DNA from: Lactifluus volemus | Taxonomy: Eukaryota; Basidiomycota; Agaricomycetes; Russulales; Russulaceae | Length of the DNA: 15,973 nt | Reading direction: 5' to 3' | Assembly: GCA_022376515.1 (NCBI GenBank) | Contig: WTXI01000555.1 | Coordinates: 1 to 15,973 of the forward strand | Shown here: positions 1-9,426 of the stretch, piece by piece | How positions within the stretch are numbered: position 1 is the stretch's first letter | Layout of the letters: each line of letters begins with the position of its first letter | Made by a program: the position numbers and the translations under genes | The notes under the pieces: generated by a model | What the model saw: only the letters and a program-made list of their open reading frames with translations | What the model was told of the DNA's origin: nothing | The model's database searches: none

Positions 1-418
1 CTAGTGTAGTGTTCGCTGATAGCTTCACATACGGAGGACTCGAAAGGGGCATCACGTGCGACTCGTTTGTGTAGTGGGAAAGTATTACTAATCAATGTTC
101 CACACACCCGCGGGTTGGACCGGTGTGAACTCGATTTTTCGGTCCGGTCCGAGTTGGAGAAAATATGGGTTGGACAGGTGTGACACCGGACTGGCGACAA
201 CAGTACCTCCGCCTTCTTCATCCTAGATCCCTCGGTTATGAAAAAAATCCCTTCCAAGAGACCCGCCCCGCAGACGGCGGCCTGTTTCATTACATTATGG
301 TGCAAAATAGTCACGGGCGCCCCTCCGTCAGCCGCCAGTCATCCACCCAAGCTTTGCGCATTTTTCCAGCCAATCACTCTCTTATCCCTCCCTGTTTCGT
401 CTCGGTAATCTCACTACT
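1..418 (+). promoter_or_regulatory. Upstream region of the laccase gene
   Basis: No convincing coding sequence is visible here; the small ORF starting at 165 has no recognisable content. The last 60 bases before the laccase ATG at 419 are pyrimidine-rich, as is common in fungal 5' leaders. I cannot place a TATA box or a defined metal- or xenobiotic-response element with confidence. The region also holds the short repeat described separately at 111-182. Confidence 0.35.
111..182. repeat. Short direct plus inverted repeat upstream of laccase
   Basis: The motif GGGTTGGAC[C/A]GGTGTGA occurs at about 112-128 and again at about 167-183. Between the two copies lies CGGTCCGGTCC (140-150), which is complementary to GGACCG at 117-122 and can form a small hairpin. 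It may be a fragment of a small mobile element or a regulatory inverted repeat; nothing visible decides between these. Confidence 0.4.
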
Positions 419-2995
419 ATGATCAAACTTCTGTCTTTCCTTTTGTTGCTTGCTTCTGCCTCGTGGGGTGTCTCCGCCGAGGTTGGACCTGGTGCAAATC
501 TCCGTATCGTTAATGCCAATATCGCCCCAGATGGATTTCCTCGCGAGTTCGTTTACTGTTCTTCTTGTTGCGGCTAACGTGTTTACCGGATGTCATAGCA
601 CCGTACTGGCTGATGGGGTATTCCCAGGTCCACTGATCAGAGGGAATAAGGTAGGAGTAATCTCGACATGCGACCGCAATACAGTCTAAATGCCGCTCTT
701 TCCAGGTGCTCACCCTTAACGTTATGGACGAATTAACGGATTCGAGCATGGCAACCTCTATTGTAATCCTTTCGTTCCTTTATGCACGCGGGTTACCCAC
801 AAGTCAATTTTTTGTAGCATTGGCACGGCTTTTTCCAACAGCACACAAACTACGCCGATGGCCCTGCATTTGTTACCCAGTGTCCGATAGTGCCAAAACA
901 CAGCTTCATGTATGATTTCAAGTCGTTAAATCAGGCGGTAATACATTGTTCAGATCATAGTTTCATTTGGTTTATCTGACATCGCGTACAGGGGACATTC
1001 TGGTACCACAGTCACTTCAGGAACCAGTACTGCGATGGCCTTCCCGGCCCCTTGGTAGTCTATGATCGGGAAGATCCTCATGGCCATCTCTATGACGTCG
1101 ATAATGGTAAGCGGGATGTCAGGAGAGAACCGCCCTATGCTGATACTTGTGCAACAGAGTCTACCGTCATCACTCTTGCGGACTGGTACGCCGTTAAATA
1201 GAGGTTCACTTCTATTTTGTTGAAGGCTCCCAACCTAGGTACTACTATCTCTCCACAAATCCCCCACCAGGCCCTCCGTGAATATCTACGTCTTTCGTGT
1301 GATCTCATTACTGAGAGCCTTTTCAGACACCCCAGCTCCACTCTGATAAACGGAAAAGGTCGCTATGCGGGCGGCCCAGAAGTTGACTTTGCTGTGATCA
1401 ACGTCAAACAGGGCAAACGGTCAGCCATCGTCACTTTCATTTATCCTGGGCACGAAACTGAGACTTGTGCGTTTAATTAGTTACCGGTTCCGTTTGGTGT
1501 CCATCTCTTGCGATCCCAACTTCACGTTCTCTATTGACACAATATGACTGTCATCGAAGTCGACGGCATCAGTACCCAATCCCTTCTGGTTGATCAATTC
1601 AGATCTTCGCTGGTAAGCTATTATCACATTATGTTTCCACCTTCTTCTCAATCTTTCAAAGGCAACGTTACTCCTTTGTCGTAAGTCGACGAGTGTATAA
1701 CTCATTAAGTAGTATGCCTCATTCTTTATAGCTCAAGGCCGATCAGCCCTCCGATAACTACTGTAGGCTTGTTACCTTGTCATAGTCATCACTCTGGCTC
1801 ACCGTTGATAGGGATTCGTTCGTTGCCCCAGGGAGGGTCTTACACTGATTTCACCAACTTGGCGGTTCTTCACTACGATGACGCGCCCGAGGCAGACCCT
1901 ACAGTTGACCCCACGACCAATATCCCAAAGAGTTCGTTGCCCCTCATAGAGAACAATCTTCACGTGCGTAAACTGATGAGTATTATGTGACCCGGATCTG
2001 AAGTTCCCTTTTTAACTAGCCACTGAAACGTACTCCTGTGTAAGTCTCGTCGAGAAATTCGTTCTTGTTTTTGGTGTTGAGTCGTGCAACATAGCCTGGC
2101 AAACCCACACCAGGGGGCGCCGATATCAACATCAAGTGCAAATCGGACTGGTAATTGAATTCCTTTCCGTATGTCGATTCCCGCTTATCCGTCAACAATA
2201 CCAGGGTCCCACTGAACGGCGTCAGCTTTGAGCCTCCCTCGGTCCCAGTGCTGCTTCAAATTTTGAATGGTACCAGAAAGCGTCGGACCTTCTACCTGCG
2301 GGCAGCGTCTATGGCCTTGAAGCAAATATAGCGTTGAGATCAACATTCCTGCCTTTGCTATCGCGGGACCGGTGAGCAGGACTATTCCCGTCGTTCCGTC
2401 TATTATTGTGCTTATACTTCTGTCGGTCTTAGCATCCTATACATCTCCACGGCGTAAGTGACTGTATGTAGCAGTTTGTTCCTGTTCGCTAATAAGTTTC
2501 CAAATAGCACGCCTTCCACGTCGTTCGTAGTGCTGGGAACACATCCTATAACTTCGACGACCCCGTCATTCGCATGTCGTGAGCATTGGCACAGGCCCGA
2601 CCGACAACGTCACCATTCGGTTCTTCACTGACAACCCTGGACCATGGTTCCTCCACTGTCACATCGATTGGCACTTGAATGCGTATGTTGGATCTGTCTC
2701 ATCAAGTTCCCCATGCTGAACGCTTCCTATGTTTCTGGTCTTGCTGTTGTTTTCGCAGAGGATGTTCCTGGAGTATCCGAAGAGGATATCGTCACTGGTG
2801 AGTATCAACGTTCGCGAGCACGTGTAAGAACTAACGCTTGTACTAGATGAATGGCGAGAGCTTTGCCCAATATACAACAATTCATTAATTCTACTACTGG
2901 AAACACTGATTTGTCCATTCCCTACCCCCTTGGTATTTATTCTGTGGGTTTTAATGACGGACATCATTTGCGGATTTCATACCCAAGGACAATAA
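419..2995 (+). CDS. Secreted laccase (multicopper oxidase), many introns, frame broken by small deletions
   Basis: Laccases oxidise phenols and reduce O2 to water, using one type 1 copper and a trinuclear cluster. The chosen ATG at 419 opens a signal peptide, [20 protein letters not shown], followed by the mature start [20 protein letters not shown]. All four copper motifs are present: HWHG (818-829), WYHSH (1001-1015), HPIHLHGH (2433-2453 plus 2508-2510) and HCHIDWHL (2654-2677). About 17 introns of 49-61 bp are visible, including 547-598, 651-705, 763-817, 938-991, 1107-1157, 1186-1238, 1278-1326, 1420-1480, 1613-1661, 1681-1731, 1763-1811, 1964-2019, 2372-2432, 2454-2507 and 2798-2846; exons 1-8 join in frame. 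Later exons do not: about 4 bases are missing near 1538, single bases near 1589, 1662, 2270, 2327 and 2572, the frame is unclear at 2133-2190, and the acceptor near 2735 lacks AG. The C-terminus after [11 protein letters not shown] is uncertain. As given it cannot be translated; it is either a young pseudogene or a real gene with sequence errors. Confidence 0.85.
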
Positions 2996-3031
2996 CTTCG
3001 TCGAGACTCATTTATCTCTCTCTCACACTTG

Positions 3032-3253
3032 CTTGTGTGTGCATCCTGTATACCCAGGCTGTGACAGTAACTTTGGACTTTGTAGTTACTTGTCATTCTT
3101 GTAAAAAAAAAAAGAGGTTTTTGTGTCCATGTTAGGGCGAGCAACGTGAAGTTTGAGGCTAGCAGTTTACGTAAGGAAACGGACCTGCCACTGCGGCAGC
3201 AACGTATTCCTTTGTCGGACAAAAACTTGCGACGACAGCGTCACGCAATCCTA
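3032..3253 (+). repeat. Dispersed repeat, copy A
   Basis: Three blocks here recur in the same order and orientation at 12251-12423. They are a 38-base block around TGTATACCCAGGCTGTGACA (3032-3069), a 20-base block containing GAGGCTAGCAGTTTA (about 3150-3169), and a 38-base block starting CGGACAAAAACTT (3216-3253). An A-run of eleven bases sits at about 3103-3113. There is no coding content, no clear terminal inverted repeat and no target-site duplication that I can define. It is probably a degraded non-autonomous element just downstream of the laccase. Confidence 0.65.
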
Positions 3254-3602
3254 GACTCGTCGACAGTCCCCCTGACGTCGTAATCGATATTACAACACCC
3301 TGTCTTTATTCAAGCGTGAAGTGGTCAGACTCGGAAGCTCGAGTTACTGAAAGTGATTATCGAATATCACAAACGTGACCTTGCCGCCCGCTGAGCGTGA
3401 GATGGCGCAGACAAGGTGCCCTTAGAAGGCACAATGCAGGCACATGCAAGGGCACAGGGTTACCTCAAGGCTCTCAACCCGTCTTTCTCTTTTTACTCTC
3501 TTCAAAACCTACCCAGATGACCCCGGATCCGTATGCCAAAGTCTCTATCCCGATGTCTCTGTTGTTAACCACTACTACAGCTCAGGTTCTCAAATCTCCG
3601 AC
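3254..3602 (+). promoter_or_regulatory. Gap between repeat A and the first NLR gene; probable promoter
   Basis: No recognised gene lies here. A pyrimidine-rich stretch at about 3480-3505 and a weakly protein-like frame at about 3390-3510 were noted, but no family could be assigned. The gap directly precedes the ATG at 3603 that opens the C2 domain, so it most likely includes the promoter and 5' leader of the NLR gene. Confidence 0.3.
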
Positions 3603-4110
3603 ATGAGGCACACTGGCAGCAGCCGCGCTCAGGTCACCTCAACGCAACTAGGCTCGCATCCGCTCCGGGTCACCGGTACGTACTCCCCTTGTGGTCATGC
3701 TCTGAGAAGTACTAAATCTCTTTCCCCTGCCAGTTGTCAGAGCGCGCAACCTCCCGCGTTTCAAGAACCTCTGGAGGAAAGGAAGTTTTTATGTCACTGT
3801 GATTGCGGGGAGACGACGAGGCAGACACGATCTGTGCAGAGAAGGAGAATATCGTAGAATGGAACGAGGATCTCGACACTTTGTAAGAAATTGCCATATT
3901 TTATTTCAATTTGCGGCTGAGTCTCCAGCAGCATTTTACAATCGCAATCTCATATCTCAGTATCCCTCTATGTGGAAAGGACCAAAGGGAAAGGCATCCT
4001 TATCGGAAATCAGAGGATAGCCTGTGAACCAGCTCGCGGTTCGTCTCATGATTGTTTGGAATTTTTACTCATGCTTCTGGCTGAGCACCCTACATGTAGA
4101 ACTCGACATT
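3603..4110 (+). other. N-terminal C2-like domain of the first NLR gene
   Basis: After an N-terminal leader ([10 protein letters not shown]...), the spliced reading gives [24 protein letters not shown], then in shifted frames [22 protein letters not shown] and [18 protein letters not shown]. The alternation of short hydrophobic strands, a Trp-Asn-Glu segment and a basic loop resembles a C2 beta-sandwich of the kind seen at the N-terminus of some basidiomycete NACHT proteins. At least three frame changes fall between 3800 and 3990. Calcium-binding aspartates are not clearly conserved, so Ca-dependent membrane binding cannot be claimed. The end of the domain is approximate. Confidence 0.55.
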
Positions 4111-7100
4111 GTTTTCGGAAATGCAGATGGCATTCGAAACAGACAAAGGAGCCGGCCACAGTCTTAACGATCACAGTGTCATCAAACGCAAGTTCCTCTC
4201 GGACAGCGACAGTCCACACCCCGAATCTCATACCGGGCAACCCTGTCACTGAAGGAGGCGTTAGGCGTCACATTGTCCAATCTGACGCTGAAACCGCGCA
4301 ACCCACGACAGTTGCCGCTCCTCGATCAGATTTTTCCAAGACGGGTGACCTCCTCGTTGACAGGCAGCACTCCTGTGGGAACAGTGCCGGACAGCCAGCC
4401 GGGGATGTCGCGTCATCCCGATCGTGCTGAGGAAGCTATGGATGCGGTCACAATATGGAAAAGTGCCGTTGATGTTATGAAGCAGGTCGTGGACACCGTC
4501 AGTCCAATCGTCAAACAGTATGTCCCATACCTTTTTTCTCTACTAATCACCGAGCTAATTGCTGCCCCTCAGCGTGCCAGATCGGCATGGACTCAGCTCT
4601 CCAACATTCCCGAGGTGCGCGCCCTGCCTTGTTCTTGGATGAAATAGAACGCTCACCCTTTTTGGCTTGTTGGCAGGACTTGGTACACAAGTTGAAGGAT
4701 GACGACAACCTCAGATCACTACTTGAGGCGATACTGAAGGCATTTGAGTTTGGAAATGAGGACGTTTTAAGGAACATCCAACCAGCATCAACGCAAGCAA
4801 ATATTCTCAATGAGATGCTGCAGTGCGTCTCCGAATGTGCCAATTCTATCAAATCGTACGCGTTTGCCGCCGGATCGAGTGCCAAGAGGGATGCACAAGT
4901 CGGTACGTTATCGTGACCCGACCTCTCTCATCGTCTCTTATCAACATGTGATTTTCAGCAAACCTGGCTTCGAACAATGTCGAACGCCTCCGCAAGGCCG
5001 TCGTCCAACTACGAGATCTACGAGGAAAATTCCCCACAGATGTTGCTGTCCCCGCTGTCGCTCCTGTCCCTGAAATGCGAAACGACGTGAGAACACAGGA
5101 AACGGATATATCGAATCAAGCATCGGATACTGGTGCGTCATTCTCACAGTCACAATGCCATAGATCATCGGTTTGACCAGAGTAAAATAGAATTGAATGC
5201 AATAATCGGGGAAAGCCCTCTTTTGGGAGGATGGCGATTCAAAGATAGACAGGGCTGTTATCGAGACACACGCAAGCAGTTCTTGGACCACATCGTCGAG
5301 TGGGTCAAGAATCCCGAATCCGACCGTGGCCTCGTGCTCCTTGGCCAGGCAGGCACGGGAAAGTCCTCGATTGCGCATGAGATCGCACTTCAATTCGACG
5401 AGACGTATCTCGGTTCTTATATTGCTTTTGTGCGGAAGGAGAAACGCAACGAGTCCAACGACGAGGCTTATCATTTCTTTACGACTCTTGCCCGCGGCCT
5501 CTCCGATCGCTATCCTCAGTTCAAGCTCGCCCTCAAGAGGGCCATTGCAAGTGATCCGTCTTTTGGGACTACCCGAGATCCTCGTAGACTTTTTACACGG
5601 CTCCTCGTTAATCCATTCAAGAGCGTACCACTTGTTGATCCAATTCTCATCATCATCGATGGGTTGGATGAGAGTGGTATTACAATTGGCGGAAATGCAC
5701 TGCACACGTTTCTTGCCGAACGTCTCATCGACCTCCCGCCGAACGTTCGCATACTCATCACGTCGAGGTCGGAAGATGACATCGAACAGGCATTCGCCGA
5801 CGCGCGGTCCGTCCATACACTGTACATGGATGACGCCCAACTGGCTGCCAAGACGGAACAAGATATTGGCTTGTATATTCAGAGCAAGCTCCGCAAGGAC
5901 GTGTTCAATGATCACGGTAGCAAGCTAGTTCAGGCGTCACAAGGCTTGTTTCAATGGGCGGCCGTTGCATGCGGTTTCATAAACAGCCCTGCCAATCTTG
6001 GCCTTAGCTACAACGAATGTGTACAGCGCCTGTTGGCACCCTCTCGAGGTCGCAGTGGTGAAGGTCCGCTGGACAACTTGTACGAAGAAGTCCTCCAAGG
6101 TACTTTAATTCAGATGAAGTCCAAGTTCTGTTTCGGTCCATCATGGGACAACTTTTTGCCGCTATCGAACCCCTCTCCATCAATTCTTTGGTTTCTCTGC
6201 GACAGCATGCACCTTTGTTCACCCGAAGATTCCAACCTGGTCGTCAGAATTCTCCGCTGCCTCGGCTCGCTGCTGAGTAACGTCACATCACATGATCAAA
6301 CGCGCCCTATCCTTCCCCTCCATACATCATTCCGTGACTTTCTGACTAGTAAGAAGAGCAACGTGTTTTATGTCGACCTTGCAGATGCCCACCATGATTT
6401 GACACATTCCTGCCTCGGTTTAATGCTCGATGGCCTCAAATTCAACATGTGCGGACTCGAGTCGTCATATCTCGCCAACAGCGACGTCCCAGACTTGGAA
6501 TCCCGAATCGCCAATATATTCCGTCTGCTCTACAATATGGTTGTATTTACTGGGGCGATCATTTGCGCCGTCTTGCCTTCGATCACGAGGTCCTCAAAAA
6601 AGTTCGATTGCTCCTCGAAACAAAGTTTCTGTTTTGGCTGGAAGTGCTTAGTGTCAAGAAGAGTGTCGGCGTTGCTTCACGAGCATTGTCATCCCTGTCG
6701 GTATGGTTGCTGCGCGAGGTATGTACACCGCATAATTGAATGTGACATGTAGTGACTTGAGCGTGAAATCGCAATAGCGTTCACAAACGGATGTGAAGAA
6801 TTGTTGGGATTGGCGAAGGATGGATCTTCATTCGTGCGGTATTTCGGAAAGGCGGTGGCTCGAAGTGCACCACATATCTACGTCTCTGCCCTGCCTTTCG
6901 CGCCAGCCTGTTCCCAGATCCTTCATCAATACCTTCCCGAATTTCCTCGGACATTGAGGTTGGAACGCGGGCGGTTGTCGCATTGGCCTGAATTGGAAAT
7001 GACGATTGAGGCACATGACGACGGTGTCATTGTGTTGCATTCTCCCCGGACGGGGAGCGTATCGCATCGGCCTCGTTGATACACGATTCGGGTGTGGGAT

Positions 7101-9092
7101 GCCACAACAGGACAGATTGTAGCGGGCCCATTTACTGGACACACCGATTCGGTCGATCTGTTGCATTCTCACCAGACGGGAGGTATCGCATCGGCCTCGT
7201 GATGCACGATTCGGGTGTGGGATGCCACAACAGGACAGATTGTAGCGGGCCCATTTACTGGACACACCATTCGGTCAGATCTGTTGCATTCTCACCAGAC
7301 GGGAGGTATCGCATCGGCCTCGATGATGCACGATTCGGGTGTGGGATGCCACAACAGGACAGATTGTAGCGGGCCCATTTACTGGACACACCGATTCGGT
7401 CATCTGTTGCATTCTCACCAGACGGGAGCGTATCGCATCGGCCTCGCATGATCGCACGATTCGGTGTGGGATGCCACAACAGGACAGATTGTAGCGGGCC
7501 ATTTACTGGACACACCAATTGGTCTTCTCTGTTGCATTCTCACCAGACGGGGAGCGTATCGCATCGGCCTCGCATGATCGCACGATTCGGGTGTGGGATG
7601 CCACAACAGGACAGATTGTAGCGGGCCCATTTACTGGACACACCATTGGTCATCTCTGTTGCATTCTCACCAGACGGGGAGCGTATCGCATCGGCCTCTG
7701 ATCGCACGATTCGGGTGTGGGATGCCACAACAGGACAGATTGTAGCGGGCCCATTTACTGGACACACCGATTCGGTCTTCTCTGTTGCATTCTCACCAGA
7801 TGGGGAGCGTATCGCATCGGCCTCGATGATGCACGATTCGGGTGTGGGATGCCACAACAGGACAGATTGTAGCGGCCCATTTACTGGACACACCGATTCG
7901 GTCAATCTGTTGCATTCTCACCAGACGGGGAGCGTATCGCATCGGCCTCGCATGATGCACGATTCGGGTGTGGGATGCCACAACAGGACAGATTGTAGCG
8001 GGCCCATTTACTGGACACACCGATTCGTCACTCTGTTGCATTCTCACCAGACGGGGAGCGTATCGCATCGGCCTCGATGATCGCACGATTCGGGTGTGGG
8101 ATGCCACAACAGGACAGATTGTAGCGGGCCCATTTACTGGACACACCATTGGTCAATCTGTTGCATTCTCACCAGAGGGGAGCGTATCGCATCGGCCTCG
8201 ATGATGCACGATTCGGGTGTGGGATGCCACAACAGGACAGATTGTAGCGGGCCCATTTACTGGACACACCATGGTCTCTCTGTTGCATTCTCACCAGACG
8301 GGGAGCGTATCGCATCGGCCTCGAATGATCCACGATTCGGGTGTGGGATGCCACAACAGGACAGATTGTAGCGGGCCCATTTACTGGACACACCGTTCGG
8401 TCATCTGTTGCATTCTCACCAGACGGGGAGCGTATCGCATCGGCCTCGATGATCGCACGATTCGGGTGTGGGATGCCAAACAGGACAGATTGTAGCGGGC
8501 CATTTACTGGACACACCATTGGTCTTCTCTGTTGCATTCTCACCAGACGGGGAGCGTATCGCATCGGCCTCGTGATCGCACGATTCGGGTGTGGGATGCC
8601 ACAACAGGACAGATTGTAGCGGCCCATTTACTGGACACACCATCGGTCAGATCTGTTGCATTCTCACCAGATGGGAGCGTATCGCATCGGCTCTTTGATC
8701 ACACGATTCGGGTGTGGGATGTCACAACAGGACAATTGTAGTGGCCCATTTACTATTCAGTCACATCTGTTGCATACTCACTAGGTGGACAGCATACTGC
8801 ATCAGCTTCAGACAACGGCACAACTCATTTGCTGGAGGCTGCAACCCGAGCTGAAAGTATTAAGAATCAATTTACGGACCAAACCTCGATTGATAGTGAT
8901 GGTTGGTTACATGGAGAAGAGAATGAACTTGTGCTTTGGATTCCGAGCTACATAGGCCATGCCTTCATAGACCCAGCACTATCTGGATTGCAGGCAAACA
9001 TGAGACACGACTTGATCTCTCAGATTTTGCTTATGGATCGAATTGGGCTACTAGTACATTATGACAATCTAAATAGAATCAATTGTATTTAA
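3603..9092 (+). CDS. NLR/STAND protein: C2 - helical linker - NACHT - WD40 array - C-terminal cap
   Basis: This is read as one multi-exon gene of the fungal signal-transducing NTPase class, in which the WD40 array senses a ligand, the NACHT module oligomerises with nucleotide, and the N-terminal domain acts as effector. The ATG at 3603 is chosen because it opens the frame that splices (intron 3676-3733) into the C2 segment [18 protein letters not shown]. Further introns are 4518-4572, 4615-4676, 4903-4958 and 6719-6777. Walker A, Walker B and a winged-helix-like segment are clear, then about 14 WD40 units and a cap ending in TAA at 9090-9092. Many single-base losses break the frame: in the C2 exon, near 4518, just before 5150, near 6098, 6215 and 6510, and in every WD40 unit. 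The domain order is firm; whether the gene is intact in the organism is not. Confidence 0.8.
4111..5142 (+). other. Linker and helical region between C2 and NACHT
   Basis: The first part (to about 4430) is Ser/Thr/Pro-rich and its reading frame is uncertain. From 4439 the frame gives [19 protein letters not shown], then [13 protein letters not shown] (exon 4573-4614), then the exon 4677-4902 with [18 protein letters not shown] and [12 protein letters not shown], then 4959 onward with [18 protein letters not shown]. Helical segments of this type, including an AW-x-x-LS-x-IP motif, are usual just upstream of the NACHT domain in agaricomycete NLRs. Joining 4517 to 4573 in frame needs one extra base at the donor. 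Confidence 0.6.
5143..6718 (+). other. NACHT NTPase domain with winged-helix and following segment
   Basis: The reading [16 protein letters not shown] leads into [20 protein letters not shown], with Walker A GQAGTGKS at 5343-5366. Walker B is [10 protein letters not shown] at 5646-5675 and a sensor-like [11 protein letters not shown] follows at about 5748-5780. LHTSFRDFL (about 6319-6345) fits the winged-helix region. The long uninterrupted ORF 5133-6752 is misleading: 6098-6215 makes sense only one frame over ([33 protein letters not shown]), and from about 6510 the family-like frame is [18 protein letters not shown] to VWLLRE. The domain should bind and hydrolyse NTP and drive oligomerisation; that is family knowledge, not seen here. 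Confidence 0.85.
7022..8790 (+). repeat. Tandem array of about 14 near-identical 43-residue WD40 units
   Basis: The best-preserved units read [43 protein letters not shown], 43 codons or 129 bp. The CGATTCGGGTGTGG landmark recurs at about 7084, 7207, 7331, 7457, 7583, 7707, 7834, 7960, 8086, 8209, 8333, 8458, 8581 and 8704. Spacings are 123-127 bp, always below 129. A core of about 60 bases running from the VWD codons to GHT is almost invariant even at silent positions. Variation concentrates at two places per unit: just after GHT and just before RTIRVWD. The last copy (8704 on) is diverged. In the protein these units would build WD40 propeller blades that bind the recognised ligand. Confidence 0.9.
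8791..9092 (+). other. C-terminal cap of the first NLR gene
   Basis: After a degenerate last blade, the frame from 8829 reads [35 protein letters not shown] and ends NLNRINCI before TAA at 9090-9092. The DGW-x-x-G-x-x-x-EL-x-x-WIP motif is matched by [16 protein letters not shown] at the end of the minus-strand WD40 gene in this window. This supports a shared family-specific tail rather than random read-through. Confidence 0.7.
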
Positions 9093-9426
9093 GATTCCTT
9101 GACTGTTGTCTTGCTTTGATCAGACCGAACCATGACCGTCCTCCCACTCACGAGAATCTTTTACTCAACGAAGAAGATATGTCAAATGTCAAGGGTTGAT
9201 TCCCTTTCTTTGGCCGGAATGTATCTCTGGTCTGTGTGAGCTTTCGTCTTCTGATTTTCCCTCCTTCGGACTGTAACATAGATAGTATAGTAATCGGATT
9301 TCTGCCTCCTGCGTGAACTGGCACTAAAGGACGTGACGCGTGACTGTGACTACACGCGATGAAGCATGACCGACGCGCCTCACACGCGTTCGGGACTGGC
9401 AGCAACAACAGCCAACGACTTGCCAG
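9093..9426 (+). promoter_or_regulatory. Short intergenic promoter with MluI cell-cycle boxes
   Basis: This gap of about 330 bp lies between the NLR stop and the condensin ATG at 9427. It holds two exact ACGCGT hexamers (9336-9341 and 9384-9389) and one near match ACGCGA (9354-9359), all within 100 bp of the ATG. ACGCGT is the MCB element bound by MBF (Mbp1/Swi6) in fungi at G1/S genes. This fits a chromosome-cycle gene downstream, although the hexamer also occurs a few times elsewhere in the window by chance. Confidence 0.4.

Noticed and set aside
165..422. 85-codon ORF upstream of laccase
   Set aside because: No recognisable composition or motif. It overlaps the laccase start and the promoter-like region.
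1199..1201. Apparent in-frame TAG in laccase after ADWYAVK
   Set aside because: It lies within an intron (1186-1238). Splicing there gives [15 protein letters not shown] in frame, so it is not a nonsense mutation.
3103..3113. A-run as a retroposon poly(A) tail
   Set aside because: It lies inside the repeat rather than at a definable end and has no flanking target duplication, so it is recorded only as a property of copy A.
5131..5147. GTGCGT...CACAG as an intron before the NACHT exon
   Set aside because: It would be only 17 bases long, far below the 48-75 bp of other introns here. A one-base loss explains the frame change better.
4941..5915. 324-codon ORF on the minus strand
   Set aside because: It is antisense to the NACHT exon, whose Walker A and B motifs and flanking introns are on the plus strand. 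It shows no motif of its own.
6828..8643. Several overlapping 70-150 codon ORFs on both strands across the WD40 array
   Set aside because: They are frame shadows of the tandem repeat. The repeated [13 protein letters not shown] peptide is the antisense of the VWDATTG core.
7022..8790. CRISPR-like regular repetition
   Set aside because: Units are about 125 bp with coding (WD40) content, no unique spacers, and the setting is eukaryotic.
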